Assembly (NCBI GenBank): GCA_037577475.1
Contig: CM075186.1
Span: forward strand, 30,216,334 to 30,280,333
Direction of reading: 5' to 3'
DNA: 64,000 nucleotides
Source: Chaunax sp. Z400
Lineage: Eukaryota; Chordata; Actinopteri; Lophiiformes; Chaunacidae
In this document: positions 37,472 to 50,900 of the stretch, piece after piece
Layout of the letters: the number at the start of each line of letters is the position of its first letter
Position numbering within the stretch: position 1 is the first letter of the stretch
Translations under genes and position numbers: made by a program
Notes under the pieces: generated by a model
Told to the model about the DNA's origin: nothing
The model's input: the letters and a program-made list of their open reading frames with translations, nothing else
Databases searched by the model: none

Positions 37472-38600
37472 GGTAGCATATCAACCTGCTGATTGAACAA
37501 CATGATTATTGTACAGGTGTGTGTTGGGATGGTCACAATAAAAGTTTTATGGCAACACAGTGACACAGATGTCACAGGGATCTGTTGGCAGTGAACTGAA
37601 TGTTCATCTCTCCACCATAAGACATCTCCAATGTCCTCTCCAATAGTTTGGCAGTAGGCTACATCCAACCAGCCTCACAAACACAGGCCACGTGTAACAC
37701 TCCAGCCCAGGACCGCCACATCCGGTTTCTCCACTTCCGATATGGTCTGAGACCAGCCACTCAGACAATCTGAGGCAACAGCTGGTTTGATAACCAAAGA
37801 ATCTCAGGGAAGCTCACCGGCTGCTCATCATCCTCACTGGGGTCTTAACCTGACTGCAGTTCGTAACATATCTTACTTCAGTGGGCAAATGCTCATCTTC
37901 GATGGTGTCTGGCACGTTGGAGAAGAGTTCTGAGATGGTGGAGGCAGAGGGTCCAGCAGCCAAGGACCACATTCAGGGAAAGCTGGGGCTATTTAAAAAG
38001 CAACGGACACGGTGCAGGAACGTGTCTTCTAAAGAAAATGGGAGAGAACACTCTTTAATTCATGTTATGGCCAAACCACACCTAAGAATAATTAAGGGAC
38101 TAAACACAACCGTTTGTGTGGCCTTACTTTGCTTGTGAGCAATTTGACTCACAAAAGTAATGAACCTGCACTACTGACTTCAGACTGAGCTTTAGATCGT
38201 TTGAGCAGGACAGCAGAGTAAAATCCATAACATCCATAACATATGATAAAATTGTGATTTGGTATTCAGTGAAGCCCCGCCCCCAGAAACACGGCTCCAA
38301 CTGCAGACTTGAATTTAAAGTCTTTAATCTCATTCTGTGTTATAAAATATCAATCAAATATCAAATCAAATCAATCAGTCTTCACACTGATTGATGGGTG
38401 GATGTCATGATATTATTGTTAGAACATTACCACGTGAGATTACTTCCTATTTTGTTTAGATGTATTAGATATGAGAAAGTATAATCAGATTTTGTTATAA
38501 AACACAAATAATCAGATTTTTTCAATTTTTTTGCATATATTTTGCAAATATTCTTTAATTACATCGTGGATGTGTTTTTAAATAATGTTAAAATGACATT
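37472..38600. other. upstream flank of ric8a, no gene seen
   Basis: A frame at 37881-38138 (85 residues, with Ser-Glu-Met-Val-Glu-Ala-Glu-Gly-Pro-Ala) is possibly transposon-derived but not recognised. No other feature supported. Confidence 0.35.
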
Positions 38601-38639
38601 TACCGTTTCAGAGTGACTTTAGCTGCATTTCCAAACGTT

Positions 38640-38810
38640 ATGCAAACACTTGAACAAGGAAATCCGATTCATCCGTCTTTCACTGGGACACGTGAATGCA
38701 GCGCTTGGCTTGAACAAATCCTCTCCGCTAATCGTCTTTCATCGGCTGGAGGAGATTCGGACATCATGCTGTCGGTGGTGGTGATAAACCAGAGCCTGTT
38801 CAGTTTTTAG
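38640..38810 (+). other. upstream ORF before ric8a (conditional)
   Basis: An ATG at 38640 opens a 56-codon frame ending at TAG 38808-38810; a second in-frame ATG lies at 38766. The stop is 65 bases before the ric8a start codon. If the ric8a transcript begins upstream of 38640, this would be an upstream ORF likely to lower ric8a translation. GTTCAGTTTTTAG immediately before 38811 is also a plausible splice acceptor; splicing there would remove the upstream ORF. Confidence 0.35.
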
Positions 38811-38875
38811 TGGCAGATAAATTCAGACCTGCTCAGACGGTGGATCCAGGAGGAACCCTCAGGTTTGACACTCAA

Positions 38876-38959
38876 ATGGATTTAAACGCCATCATTGAGC
38901 AAATGGAGACGGGAGAGCAGGACTCTGCTCTGACAGCTCTACAGGGCTATAATAAGGAG
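38876..38959 (+). CDS. ric8a: ric8a exon 1 (coding part)
   Basis: Encodes the N-terminal 28 residues, beginning [18 protein letters not shown]. The start is the first ATG in the frame of the conserved N-terminus; G at +4 but C at -3 makes the context moderate. The donor is GAG|GTAAAC, phase 0. The intron that follows is 4.4 kb and holds a Tc1-like element. Confidence 0.9.
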
Positions 38960-41900
38960 GTAAACATCTCCAACAGCACACAGGATCTCTGTCTCTACGG
39001 AAAGATTAAGTTGATCATAAACGGTTATGTTCTGTAAATGTTCTCCGTTTCACTGCCTTAATCTAAACAGTTTCACTCTAAACATAAAGGGGAATATTGG
39101 TATTTTTAAACCTGGTGAGTAAATGATAATATGACATTTCCCCTGAAAAGGATTAAAAAATATACTCAAGTCACAATAAATAATATAATATATGATATAA
39201 TGACTTGTATCGAAAATAATGACTTAGTTTCTCAAAATATAATAATGAGATAGGTTTAGAAGGTTTCTCATTATAGGCCTGTTGAGGTACTAAGTCATTA
39301 TTATGAGATACAATGTCGTTATTTTGAAACACTAAGTGAATATTTATAAATGTGAATATGTTTTTTATAAAAATGTTATTATTTTGAGATAGTAAGTCAT
39401 TTTTGAGACAACCAGGTCACTGATTAACTTGAGATGGTCCACACAGACATATTATAGACCTGCTGCACACTCTTGAAGAAGATAAGGTAGATTGAGTTCA
39501 TGTGTTGTTGTGTTCTGGATCTTCAAAACGCAACAAGCAGCAGTTTCAGCAGATGATCATAAAGACTGGTCCACAGCCTCTGATTGGTCAACAGACTCAA
39601 CCAAGACATCATACATTGCCAATGGATGGCTAACAACAACAATAACTGTTTTAAACACAGAATAAAGGACAAATGATCACAGAGGACAATCACTGTAAGA
39701 TTTATAGTTATGGATTTCTTTTGCAAAGGGGTCTCACTGCAGCCCTTCTTTGTGCAGCACAACGATTAGCTTCCAGCATGCAGCGTTCCAGAGATGATTA
39801 ACGATTAATGTTATTCTGTTTACGCCCTCATTGAGCCCAGATTTAACTTTTACCTGAGTCCATGTATGTCAGATTGTTGATTCTCAGGTTTTTCTTCAGT
39901 GTGAAGGTGGTTACAGACTACAGGGATCTCCTGTGGATTAAAACCAGTACAACCCTGAATAAAGCAGTAAACAGTAGAGATCAGTGTCTCTTTGGTTCTT
40001 CTCTGTGGACATGGGATGTTCAGGTGGTGGGGGGGCTGAGTAGTTCACTCTTTTTAATCTTAATTCTCATGCTAGCAGCATTAAAGTATGATGAATTGTT
40101 TCTTAAAACTTAAGTTTAGGAGCTGATCACACAGAGATGTTTGCTCCTCTGCTGTGCTGCATGTTTTATTTTTCTAAGCATTTTTATATAATCAAAATAT
40201 AATCAACTTTTCAGCACAAGGCTCTGGAATCACATCACTCTGATTTCCATTTGATTGCCAGGTTGCCCATGCAGACCTGCTCCACAGGAACACCACACTG
40301 CTCTGCTGCTGTCCTGCTTTTCTTATTACAGTGGCTTGTAGAGATTCTCTCTGAGTCTCTGTGTGGTCAGGGCCTCAGCCCTCATTTCTACTAATGATAA
40401 TGTTGTAATTACCAGAGCAGTTGATGACATCTGGTAAGACACTGAGACAGCAGGGCAGGAAACAGACGTAGTCAGAAGATGAGACAGGTTGAACTTTAAA
40501 TATCACCTTAATCCTCCTACAAATGAAACGTTAAATTCATTAGCAGTAAAATGCACCTTTGCTCATTTCCGGAACATTTGTTATTTGCTGCTATGCCTTA
40601 ATCTGTAATAACCAGAAGCTTATGGTGACTAATGCTAGCATCTTCAGATAGACATTGCTGTAAAACTCTTCTTACGGAATCACTCCACAGAGGCTTAAGC
40701 TGTGTGGGAGCTGATCTTCAAGGCAATAGGATTAGATCCTCTGATACACAAATAGAGTCTCCTACAGCCCAGTCAGATCCTACGCTTCTACAAAGCTCTC
40801 AGAGAAGAGGAGCTTCATGTTGCAGGAAACTCTGCTGCACAATCTGCATTGTGTTAAACACCTGCACAGGTTTTCTCTGAGCAGCCTCCTGTTTATTCAG
40901 CCTACTGTGTGTTTAAAAGAATAAATGCCATAAATGCATGAACATCCGAAGGCATGTGTAAAATATAGAATGAGTTACAGCACTGGGACTGAATTAATTC
41001 ATACCAATGTCACTTAAATTCTGGATTCTGGTTTAAAGGTGTGGGACGTTGACCTGGACATGTATGACACATGTTTTTGTTTGTTGTTATAAATCGATTT
41101 GGCAGAATTAAAGTGTAGGTGAACATACCAGCAGTGAGGGTTATCTCAAGAGCCTGCTACTGAGTTGGGTCTGCAGGCCTGTTGTGGGAAAAAAAGGGCT
41201 GAAACTTCACACAAATAGCAAGAGAAAATCTGATATACTGAGCAACAATAGAAACACATCTTTTTTTAATGTCATGTCATCCTGTTCATATTAAATATCA
41301 AAGGTAAATTATGGTTCACATCTTTATTCACCCTTTAGCCATACAGAAAAATCATTTTTGTGCAGATTAATGTTTTTTGTCTTAGTGTTTACAAGTCAGA
41401 AAGTGTGGATGTGAATTTTTCAGGCGGTGGAAAGTCAGTGGAAAGCTGCAACTAGATGTGAGTGATACAAATTTCTGCTGGGTAACACACATGACCTGAA
41501 TGAATTGGCACAAATTGAAAAATTTTAACTCAGGAGAGAAATTAGTGGAGTACTGTAGTACTACAGCAATAGTCACTACCGTGCGTGTCTACCTCCAGCA
41601 TTTATCACTACTTTACACCTCCTGAATGGATCAGATGTTATTCTGGACTTGTAGGATGACATCATTCTTCCTGCAGAGCTGTGACAAGTTGTTCATGTGT
41701 TGCTGGAGCAGGATCTCTCTCTCTCACCTGGTGATCCTGAACGTCCCACAGATGCTCTATTGGGTTGAGATCTGGTGAATATGCTGGCCAAAGAAGGACA
41801 GCGACATTGTTCTGGTCCAGGTAGGCTACTCCTGACAGACATGAGCCACATGTGGTCTGGCATTGTCATGCATGAAGGTGATCCTGATTGCTGTATCCTG

Positions 41901-44900
41901 GGAATGACATGTGGACCTAGGACCATATCTCAGTAACGGATAGCTGTCAGTGTACCGTGGATGTGGAAGTTCTGACCGTCATCCATTAGCAGTGCCCCCC
42001 CCACATCATGACATCACCACAAAAACGGTCCACTTCCTGGATGTATGCAGCAGGATAGCGTTCCCCACGGCGACGATACAAAGGCCTACGACCATCAGCT
42101 GTGTACAAGTTAAATCTGGACTTGTCACTAAATGTGATCTGCCTCCACTGTGTAATGAGCCAAAACATCTGTAACATCTGTGCTACACGTGTCTGCAGAG
42201 TTCAGACCATCATCATCCTCAGCATGCCAACTGTCTGGTCATGTAAGTTTTGTGGAAGTCGTGACATCATCAGTTGTTTCTCTAGGACATTAATTAGACC
42301 TGATAAATTATCACCTTGACCAGGTCTTTTCAATCATGCAGAAAAAAATCTCACCAACATCATGGTTTACTCTGAAATGCACCAATGACTGTTATTTCTA
42401 TGTTATGACTAAATGATAGTTATTCATGATTTAACATGTTTTGGTTGTGAGTTCTTAAAAAAGTCATTTCTATGTATCACATGTTTGTTTGTTTCAGTAG
42501 ATTAGAGCTAGTGAAAGCAAAATATTGGGTTTTTAAAATTATGCATTTCTACTGTTGCTCAGTACATGTATTTATTAATGATAAGTCTCATCAATATTTA
42601 TTAATCATAGGTCTTATAAACAACATAAAAAGTCCCAAAGCATTTTTCAAATATATTTTGAAGTTTCCATGAAACAGAAGGTGCTGTTTGCTTCCTCATA
42701 TTGACATGTTTCCATCAAAAGCAGTGGTGAGGGAGGGACATGCTGTGGATATTGGATATCACCCCCTCCAGTGACTCAAACAAGCAGCCCCCACATAAAA
42801 TTTAACCAAACTTATTAAATTTGGTAGACCTGTTTAGTGTATGAAGATTTGATACAGGAAGTTGTTATAACTCCACTGTCAATGGTCCAATCTGGCCCAA
42901 ACTTCATATGTTGAATAAGAGTCCCACCCTGAAAACATCCACATGCTTAAATGCACTTATAGTGATAGTGGCACCCGCTATGGTTAGCACAGGCACCGAC
43001 AGGCTAATACAGGAGAGACATGATCTTTGATACTAGTTCTGATCAGTACAGTTTTTTCAGTCTTTAAAGTTTGTTGTATGTTCCTTACCCTGCACTGATG
43101 CAAAAATACATTTACCACTGAGTATTTTTACTTCATATTACCCCTGGTGATCAGTACTGTGGGAAGAGACTTTGAGTTGGGGGTGCAGTAGCAGGTACTA
43201 GAAGTTCGTAGATAAATACACACAAATACATGACGTTATTTAAACCACTAATACTGTTTGATTTGAAAGAAACTCCAGTTCCAAACTCTTTGTTGTCACA
43301 CATTCCAGCTTTACTAATGTCACTTCTTTTCTTCTTGCCTCCTCTGTTTTTCTGCTTCTGCTCTCTTCCTCACACCTTTTCTGTTTTCCTTCTTTCAGAT
43401 GAACCAGTGCTTTACATTCAACAAAGAAGAGGAGCAGGACAGACAGGTATTCCCAACATTCCCATCTAAACACAGACTCCAATATGTTTCTTCGTCAATG
43501 AAAAACATCTGCTATCACTTTAATACGTTTCTCTTGATGGTTCCTTTTCCTTCATGTTGGTTCGTCAGGACCTCTGTGAACGTTACACCATCAGAGCTTT
43601 GGAGGCTCCCCATTGGCTGTTGCTTTTTCAAAATGAATACAGGAGGCTTAAAGCTTTGCCTATTCTTGTTTGAGACCCGTTGGCGTGGCCTCCATAGATG
43701 TGTCTGTGGAGCTACAAACACACACATTTATGCTCAACACACTACACACTACAGTATTCTCTGAAACACGTACAAGCAAAACATTCTGAAGTACAGAACA
43801 CTACAGACCAAATATGGCCGACAGAAGTCAGGAGGATAAACACACATGGAAATTCCCACTGTGTTCTAACACCCACCTCCTCTGTGTCGCCTGTCTCTCC
43901 CTCATGCTGTGCTTTATACCAGGTATGATGAGCAACATCTTCTGCTGCTTCCTTTAAAACAAATCAGAGCCCACAGTTTATCTGAGACACTTTTTTATCC
44001 TGACACTTTTGCCAAATTCTCCACAACCTGTGATGAATTTCTATCATATTGTTGTTACAACAGTAAAATGTTGACTTCTACACCAGTACGGTGTGTAGTA
44101 TCACAAATACCCTATACTGAAATGAGACTGAACGATATTGATTGGACACTCAGTACCTAATTAGAGTCATAATGTCAGAATGTTATTTGTGCTAAATTTA
44201 CAATGGGAGTGTTTTACTGGCCGTTCTGACCCTGAAGCACCAACATAGTAACCCTATGCTAGTTAGCTAGTTTATAGTTTAAAAAAGCACCAATGACCTT
44301 TTAGAACGAACGTGGCCTAACGTTAGTTGGACGTGACGGAGGCAGGTGACTGAGCATGATGTAAGCACAGGTCATGAGCACAGGCCCTGGGGAAGTATTT
44401 ATCGAATTAACCGCCATGAAGAAGATGGCACCGGTAAGGCAGGCGGCCATCGTACCTGCTCCGTAGTTTAGTCTGTAGTTTGTACAGAAAGCCCGTCAGC
44501 TATGAGGGGTGGAAGTAATAAAAATTAAATGATAAAACTGGAGGTGATGAAAAAGACAGTGGTAAAAGTAGATGTGAAATGAAAAAGGGAGTTAAATGTT
44601 GTCATTTAATTTGATAAAGTTGTTGACATCTTATTTCATTTTATCGTTTGCAACGTACAATTTTTGTTACTTCCGGTCTGAAAAATGAGCAGTTTTTGTT
44701 AAGAGCTAACTTTATCTCTGTAGTCCAATTCAAGACACCAGGATTATTTTAACATAAAAGCTTGATTCACCTTCAAAACTTACATTGTCACTCTTGTCCA
44801 TCTCGTTCACAAATGTGTTTCTTAATGAAGGTACTTGGTCTCCCAGGTCGGGGGTGGGGCTAAATAACTAAGGGTCCTGAAACTGCTGTTCTGTTGGGCC

Positions 44901-47900
44901 AGGATCATGCAGCAGGAACCCAAATTGAACTTGAACTTGAGCAGGATTGAGAAGTCCTTTCTTCAGTAGGTTCACCATCAGTGTTGGCTCTGTAGGAAAA
45001 GTAGTCCCTCGGCAGACTTCAGCTTCCAGTAAGGGTCTCAGTACAACATGCTGATGCAGAGGCATTGCTCCTCTCTCTAAATGGGAGCCAAGGCTCACGC
45101 TGTATCAACAGGGATGAATGCACAGCCGATGTCCCCCGACAAGAGAGCTTCACCTTGTGGATATATTCAGACGAATTGTACTTTCCATCGTCCAAATGAG
45201 GCGCAGCGTTGTGGCTGGTCTGACGGGCCTGGGCCCGCCGACATGTACAACTGTCCCATCTTAAATGACAGACAGAACTTTTATTCTTGATTATTAAAAT
45301 TCACATTCGATTATTTAATAAACATTAAAACAGTTGTTTTTCTTTTGAAGAAGTAAAAGACAATATTCATTAGGATACTAACATGTGTGAAGTCTGGACC
45401 AATCACAACAGTTCATTTTGCATCCAGCAGCAGATGTTATCAGGACAAGATGTAGTCTCACAGAGTACTACACAGTACTGCAGTAGATGTACTACAGTAC
45501 TCTACTAGTTTCTCTCCTGAGTTAAAATTTTTCAATTTGTGCCAATTCATTCAGGTCATTCGTGTTACCCAGCAGAAATTTGCATCACTCACATCTAGTT
45601 GCAGCTTTCCACTGACTTTATATGTAGTCGCACCGCCTGAAAAATTCACGTCACGTTTGGTGTGAAAGTAACAAAAGGTCTGATCTCAGAACTGTCTCTG
45701 GAAGAGACTGAACTAAAGTGAAAACTATCACCAGCCAGTCAACAGGCTGAAAACTGAGGAATGTAACTTAAATAAAGGGATATCTTATCTTATCTTATCT
45801 TATCTTAAAACATGAGCAAAGAGGCTCAACTTAACTTTGAATGATTTATAAAAAGGTGCCCAAGAAATTGATTGTCTGTCTGTAGAGACCTTGAAATGAG
45901 GAAGGTGTTCCCTATGAGCTGACATGTGATGTCCTTCTTTCACCATGAACACCATGTTCTGTTCTCTATACAGAATGTGTAAATAAATGTATGCATTTGT
46001 TTAAACCATCTTATAATCTATCATGTATAACACTTCTGTGGGAGGCTCTACATGATCATGATTGATTGGTTGTAAAGGTTGAAGGTGACTTCAGCATGTG
46101 AAGAAATCAAAGAAATTCAGATATATGCTTTTAAACATGCTCTAAAATGTAAGATGAAGTATTGATTAGTGATTATATTTCCAAATGGCTGCTTCTTTGT
46201 TGTGTGATGCAGCGTCTGGGGGAGCTGCTGCTCTCCTTTCTGAACAGGGAGCTGCAGCCTTCCTGTCAGCTGGCCTGTCTGGAAACCACTCGAATCCTGT
46301 CCAGAGACAAAGACTGCCTGGATCCCTTCATCAGCCACGCTGCCATGTCCACTCTGGGCCACTATGCCGCCATCGTTGTGGCCAGCACCACCTCACCTGT
46401 CTACAGCCAGAGCCAGGCGGTGGAGAGCCAAGGTAACAACTGTCCCAGGTTCCTTCAAGGTTTTACCAGGGTCCAAGGTTTCTACCCTGGTGCTGCTCTT
46501 TTATTATTTCTCCCGGGAAAATCCTATAAATCCTATAAATCCCCAGAATTACAAATTAAAGCAAAAAAAGGCAATGGAGTTTATTTTAGTCCCTTAATTA
46601 TTCAATTGTAACATGAATTCAACCAATTAGAGTTCACCTCCCATTCCCATTAAAACCAGCTGTGTCTCACCTGCAGCATTGCTATATAACCAGCATCACT
46701 GGTCTTCACTGAGGGACAGGTATGTGGTCCTGATGGACCCTCTGCCTCCACCGCCTCCCAATCCTCTGTCCCATCAACAACTCCATCTGACTGCATGTAG
46801 CAGATGGGGTGTGGATGGGTGAAATAAATGAATAATTAATGAGGAAAATTGTAATTATATTATCTGCATGTCAGGTTGAACCAAAAACTAATCACCAAGT
46901 CAAGTTTATTATCGGACAAGATCATATGTCTCAGAGGGCTGTACAAGAAATATACTAAAATAAAAGTTAAGGTACAAACAGGTGAATCACAACAACCTAT
47001 TCTTCGAGTAAACGCGCACACACACAATCATATAATTATACATACATACAAATATAAACATACACACTACATTACATGACGATATACAGAGATGTAAAAA
47101 TACTGTAAGATAAATAAAGTAAAATTTCTGAAGCATGCTGTATTTATTGTGTAACAAAATACATCAGTTTGTTGATGGTTTGTGTCTTATCAAAGCACAC
47201 TATGTTTGTTTGTGAATCACAGTGCAATTATGTTTTGCTTTGGCAGAAAATACACTTTATATTATTAATTATTTGCTGTGTGTAGAAAGTTTTGTATAGG
47301 TGAGGTGAGATTTACATGCATAACGGCACAGAGTGAAGTTGTTCAGGAGTTATCCAACAGAAAATCTAGAGAGAGAGAAGAACTAGGACACTAGAGCATG
47401 AGCTGCTCTGCTTCCTCAAACATTTATCCTAAAAGTATGGTTGACTTTGCCGTTCTTTGTTTTCCTAGTGGACGCTGAGGGCAGGGACGAAGCAGAAGTT
47501 TCCAGTCAGGTGGTGAGGGAAGTCTCTCCTCCTTCAGAGAACCCTGACCAGGAAGTCATTATTGAGAGTCTCAAGTCCATCTGTAACATCCTGCTGCACA
47601 ACGAGACAGGACTGGTCAGTCTGTTCATCTACATTACATCTGTTCTTCACAGTATAAAAATAAACTAATTCTTATCTCTGGATGGATGGATGGATGATGG
47701 ATGATGGATGATGGATGGATGGATGGATGGATGATGGATGGATGCATGATGGATGATGGATGGATGATGGATGGATGGATGATGGATGGATGGATGGATG
47801 GATGGATGATGGATGATGGATGGATGATGGATGATGGACGATGGATGATGGATGGATGGATGGATGGATGGATGATGGATGGATGGATGATGGATGGATG

Positions 47901-50900
47901 GATGGATGATGGATGGATGGATGGATGATGGATGGATGATGGATGGATGGATGATGGATGGATGGATGGATGGATGGATGATGGATGATGGATGATGGAT
48001 GATGGATGATGGATGATGGATGGATGGATGGATGGATGGATGGATGATGGATGGATGGATGGATGATGGATGGATGGATGGATGGATGGATGGATGATGG
48101 ATGATGGATGATGGATGGATGATGGATGGATGGATGGATGGATGGATGGATGATGGATGATGGACGATGGATGGATGGATGGATGGATGATGGATGGATG
48201 ATGGATGATGGATGGATGGATGATGGACGATGGATGATGGATGGATGGATGGATGATGGATGGATGATGGATGATGGATGGATGGATGATGGACGATGGA
48301 TGATGGATGGATGATGGACGATGGATGATGGACGGATGATGGATGGATGATGGATGGATGATGGATGGACGATGGATGATGGATGATGGATGATGGACGA
48401 TGGATGATGGACGATGGATGATGGATGGATGGATGGATGGATGATGGATGATGGATGGATGATGGATGGACGATGGATGATGGATGATGGATGATGGACG
48501 ATGGATGATGGACGATGGATGATGGATGGATGGATGATGGATGGATGGATGGATGATGGATGATGGATGGATGGATGGATGGATGGATGATGGATGATGG
48601 ATGATGGACGATGGATGATGGATGATGGATGGATGATGGATGGATGATGGATGATGGATGATGGACGATGGATGGATGGATGGATGGATGGATGGATGGA
48701 TGGATGGATGGATGGATGACAGGCGGCAGCAGCAGATCTGCAGCTGATAAAGGGCGTGGCAGAGAGGCTGAAGCAGTGTCATGATCCCACCTGGAACCAT
48801 GAGGTACAGACAACAGATGTGTGAGTCATGTGTTATTCACAGTAAAACGTTTCCTCTCAGATACATCCATTCATGTTTATTCTTTCATAACAGCTCAAAA
48901 CAGCTGAACAAGACTTGCTACGCTCGGAAAAGTGAGGATAAAAGTCCATCACCTGACTTGAATGAGCCCAAATCAGTCGGGGCTTTAGTGGTTCCATAAA
49001 GCTAAATTCTAGCTCATCCAGCCAGACTAACTCTAGACAGGTTCAGATAGTTTGGATAAGATAGTTAAGCGGACTCTATTTTTAAGCAGCTTGGGAGGTC
49101 GAAGATCAGATCGATCCACCGTAGCAAACAGCAGTAGTCTAGCAAGAGCAGTTATGTTCATGACACTGAACAGAGACGACTGTAAGCAACACATGAAGAA
49201 TTCAAACATATGATAGCCAGACTCAGAGCTGTTTTCTTGTGATCGGATCCCCAGGATGGGTGTTGACACCAAGTATGAACTGGCTCTGAGTCTCTATGTG
49301 TTTGTCTACTGTCCAGGTGCGTTTCTTTGACTTGCGGCTCACCTTCCTGCTGACGGCCCAGAGAGTGGACATCAGGACACAGCTGGCTCAGGAACTTCAT
49401 GGCATCAGACTGCTAGGTAACAGGTGTTCTGTGTAGCTACTTACCTGGGAAACCGATGTCAGCTCTGTTCACCAGTAACCATTGTTAAAAGAGGCGAGTC
49501 ACCTACCAGGTCACCAATGTCTGTAACATTGTTCTGTAGTCCATAACAAATCGATACCAAGACATATGAAAAATTAATCAAACATAATTAGACAAGCATT
49601 TACCCAAGCAAATGATGTTGTAAAGAGTACCATTAAAATTCAATTAAAAGCCTGGGCCTTTATTTGCTTCAGTCGCTGAACTCAGCTTGGCTCTATATGG
49701 GTCAGGGTTTTAATGCCTTTCACACAAAACTCAGAAAAGATGGGAAACAGTTGTACTAGAAAACTGTTTATTTAGACTGGCATGAATATTACTTGTAATA
49801 ATAATAATAGTGATACGTTTTATTTGTAGAGCGCTTTTCAAATTACTCAAAGACGCTTAACAGGTGCAGAAGTAAAAGGAGAACATCCATCCATCCATTT
49901 TTCTTCCACAAGTTCTGCTGGAAGTGAGAGTTGAAGATCTCCTGGACAGGAGCCTCTGCCAAGGAGATCAACATATTTAAAAACGGAATCAATATCAGAC
50001 ATTAAAAGACAAATATAAACAACTCAAATGGCAGCAACAAATAACAAATTACACAACACTTAAACATTAAAAGCACATCTAAACAGGTGAGTCTTGAGTA
50101 GTGATTTGAATGTTGGGGGGGGCAGTGCAGTCTCTGAGTTCTTTGGGTAGGGAGTTCCAAAGGGAGGGGGCAGCTACAGAGAAGGCTCTGTCCCCCCAGG
50201 TCCGGTGCTTGGTCCTGAGTGGTACAGAGAGGAGGTTGGCATCAGAGGAGCGGAGGCAGCGAGAGGGAGCATGAGGGTGAAGGAGGTCCGTGAGGTAGGA
50301 GGGGGCCTGGTTATGGAGGGCTTTGTGGGTGAAGAGAAGGAGTTTAAAGTGGATGTGTTGTGGGACGGGGAGCCAGTGGAGGTTCTGGAGGACAGGGGTG
50401 ATGTGGTCACGGGTGTGAGTGTGGGTGAGGAGGCGAGCAGCAGAGTTCTGAATGTGTTGGAGTTTATTAAGGTTTCTGGATGTGGTGCCATACAGGATGC
50501 TGTTGCAGTAGTCGAGTCTTGATGTGATGAAGGCGTGGATCAGAGTTTCAGCGGCACAGAAGTCAAGTCAAATTTACTTATAGAGCACATTTTAAACAAA
50601 CACGATGGGATGATCAAAGTGCTGCACAGAAAAGACTGAAACAGAAAAAACAAACTCAGGAATAAAAACGAATCAAATAATCAAATAAGTTAAAATCAAA
50701 TTAAAGTAAAAGGATAAAAGGAGATAAAATAAGCATTAAAATAAACATAAAAAATGAGCAGAGTAAATAGAGGTGTCAAGGCTCAACTCAAATTAAAAGC
50801 CAAGGAAAAAAGGTGTGTTTTCAACAAGGATTTAAAAACTTCAAGACTCTGTGCAGTTCTGATTCTGATGGGTAGACCGTTCCAGAGGTTTGGAGCTGCC

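Noticed and set aside
38613..38810. Independent small gene before ric8a
   Set aside because: Begins at a non-ATG codon unless started at 38640; better treated as a conditional upstream ORF.
38810..38875. Longer ric8a N-terminus starting at 38810
   Set aside because: It would need a GTG start; the conserved N-terminus begins at the ATG at 38876.
47634..48813. Long minus-strand frames (about 385 residues, His-Pro-Ser-Ile repeats)
   Set aside because: They come from the TGGA/TGATGGA array in ric8a intron 4; the sequence is antisense to the gene and repeat-derived.
50174..50522. 105-residue frames on both strands in intron 6
   Set aside because: Shadows of the L2-clade LINE reverse-transcriptase frame, which reads in a different minus-strand frame.
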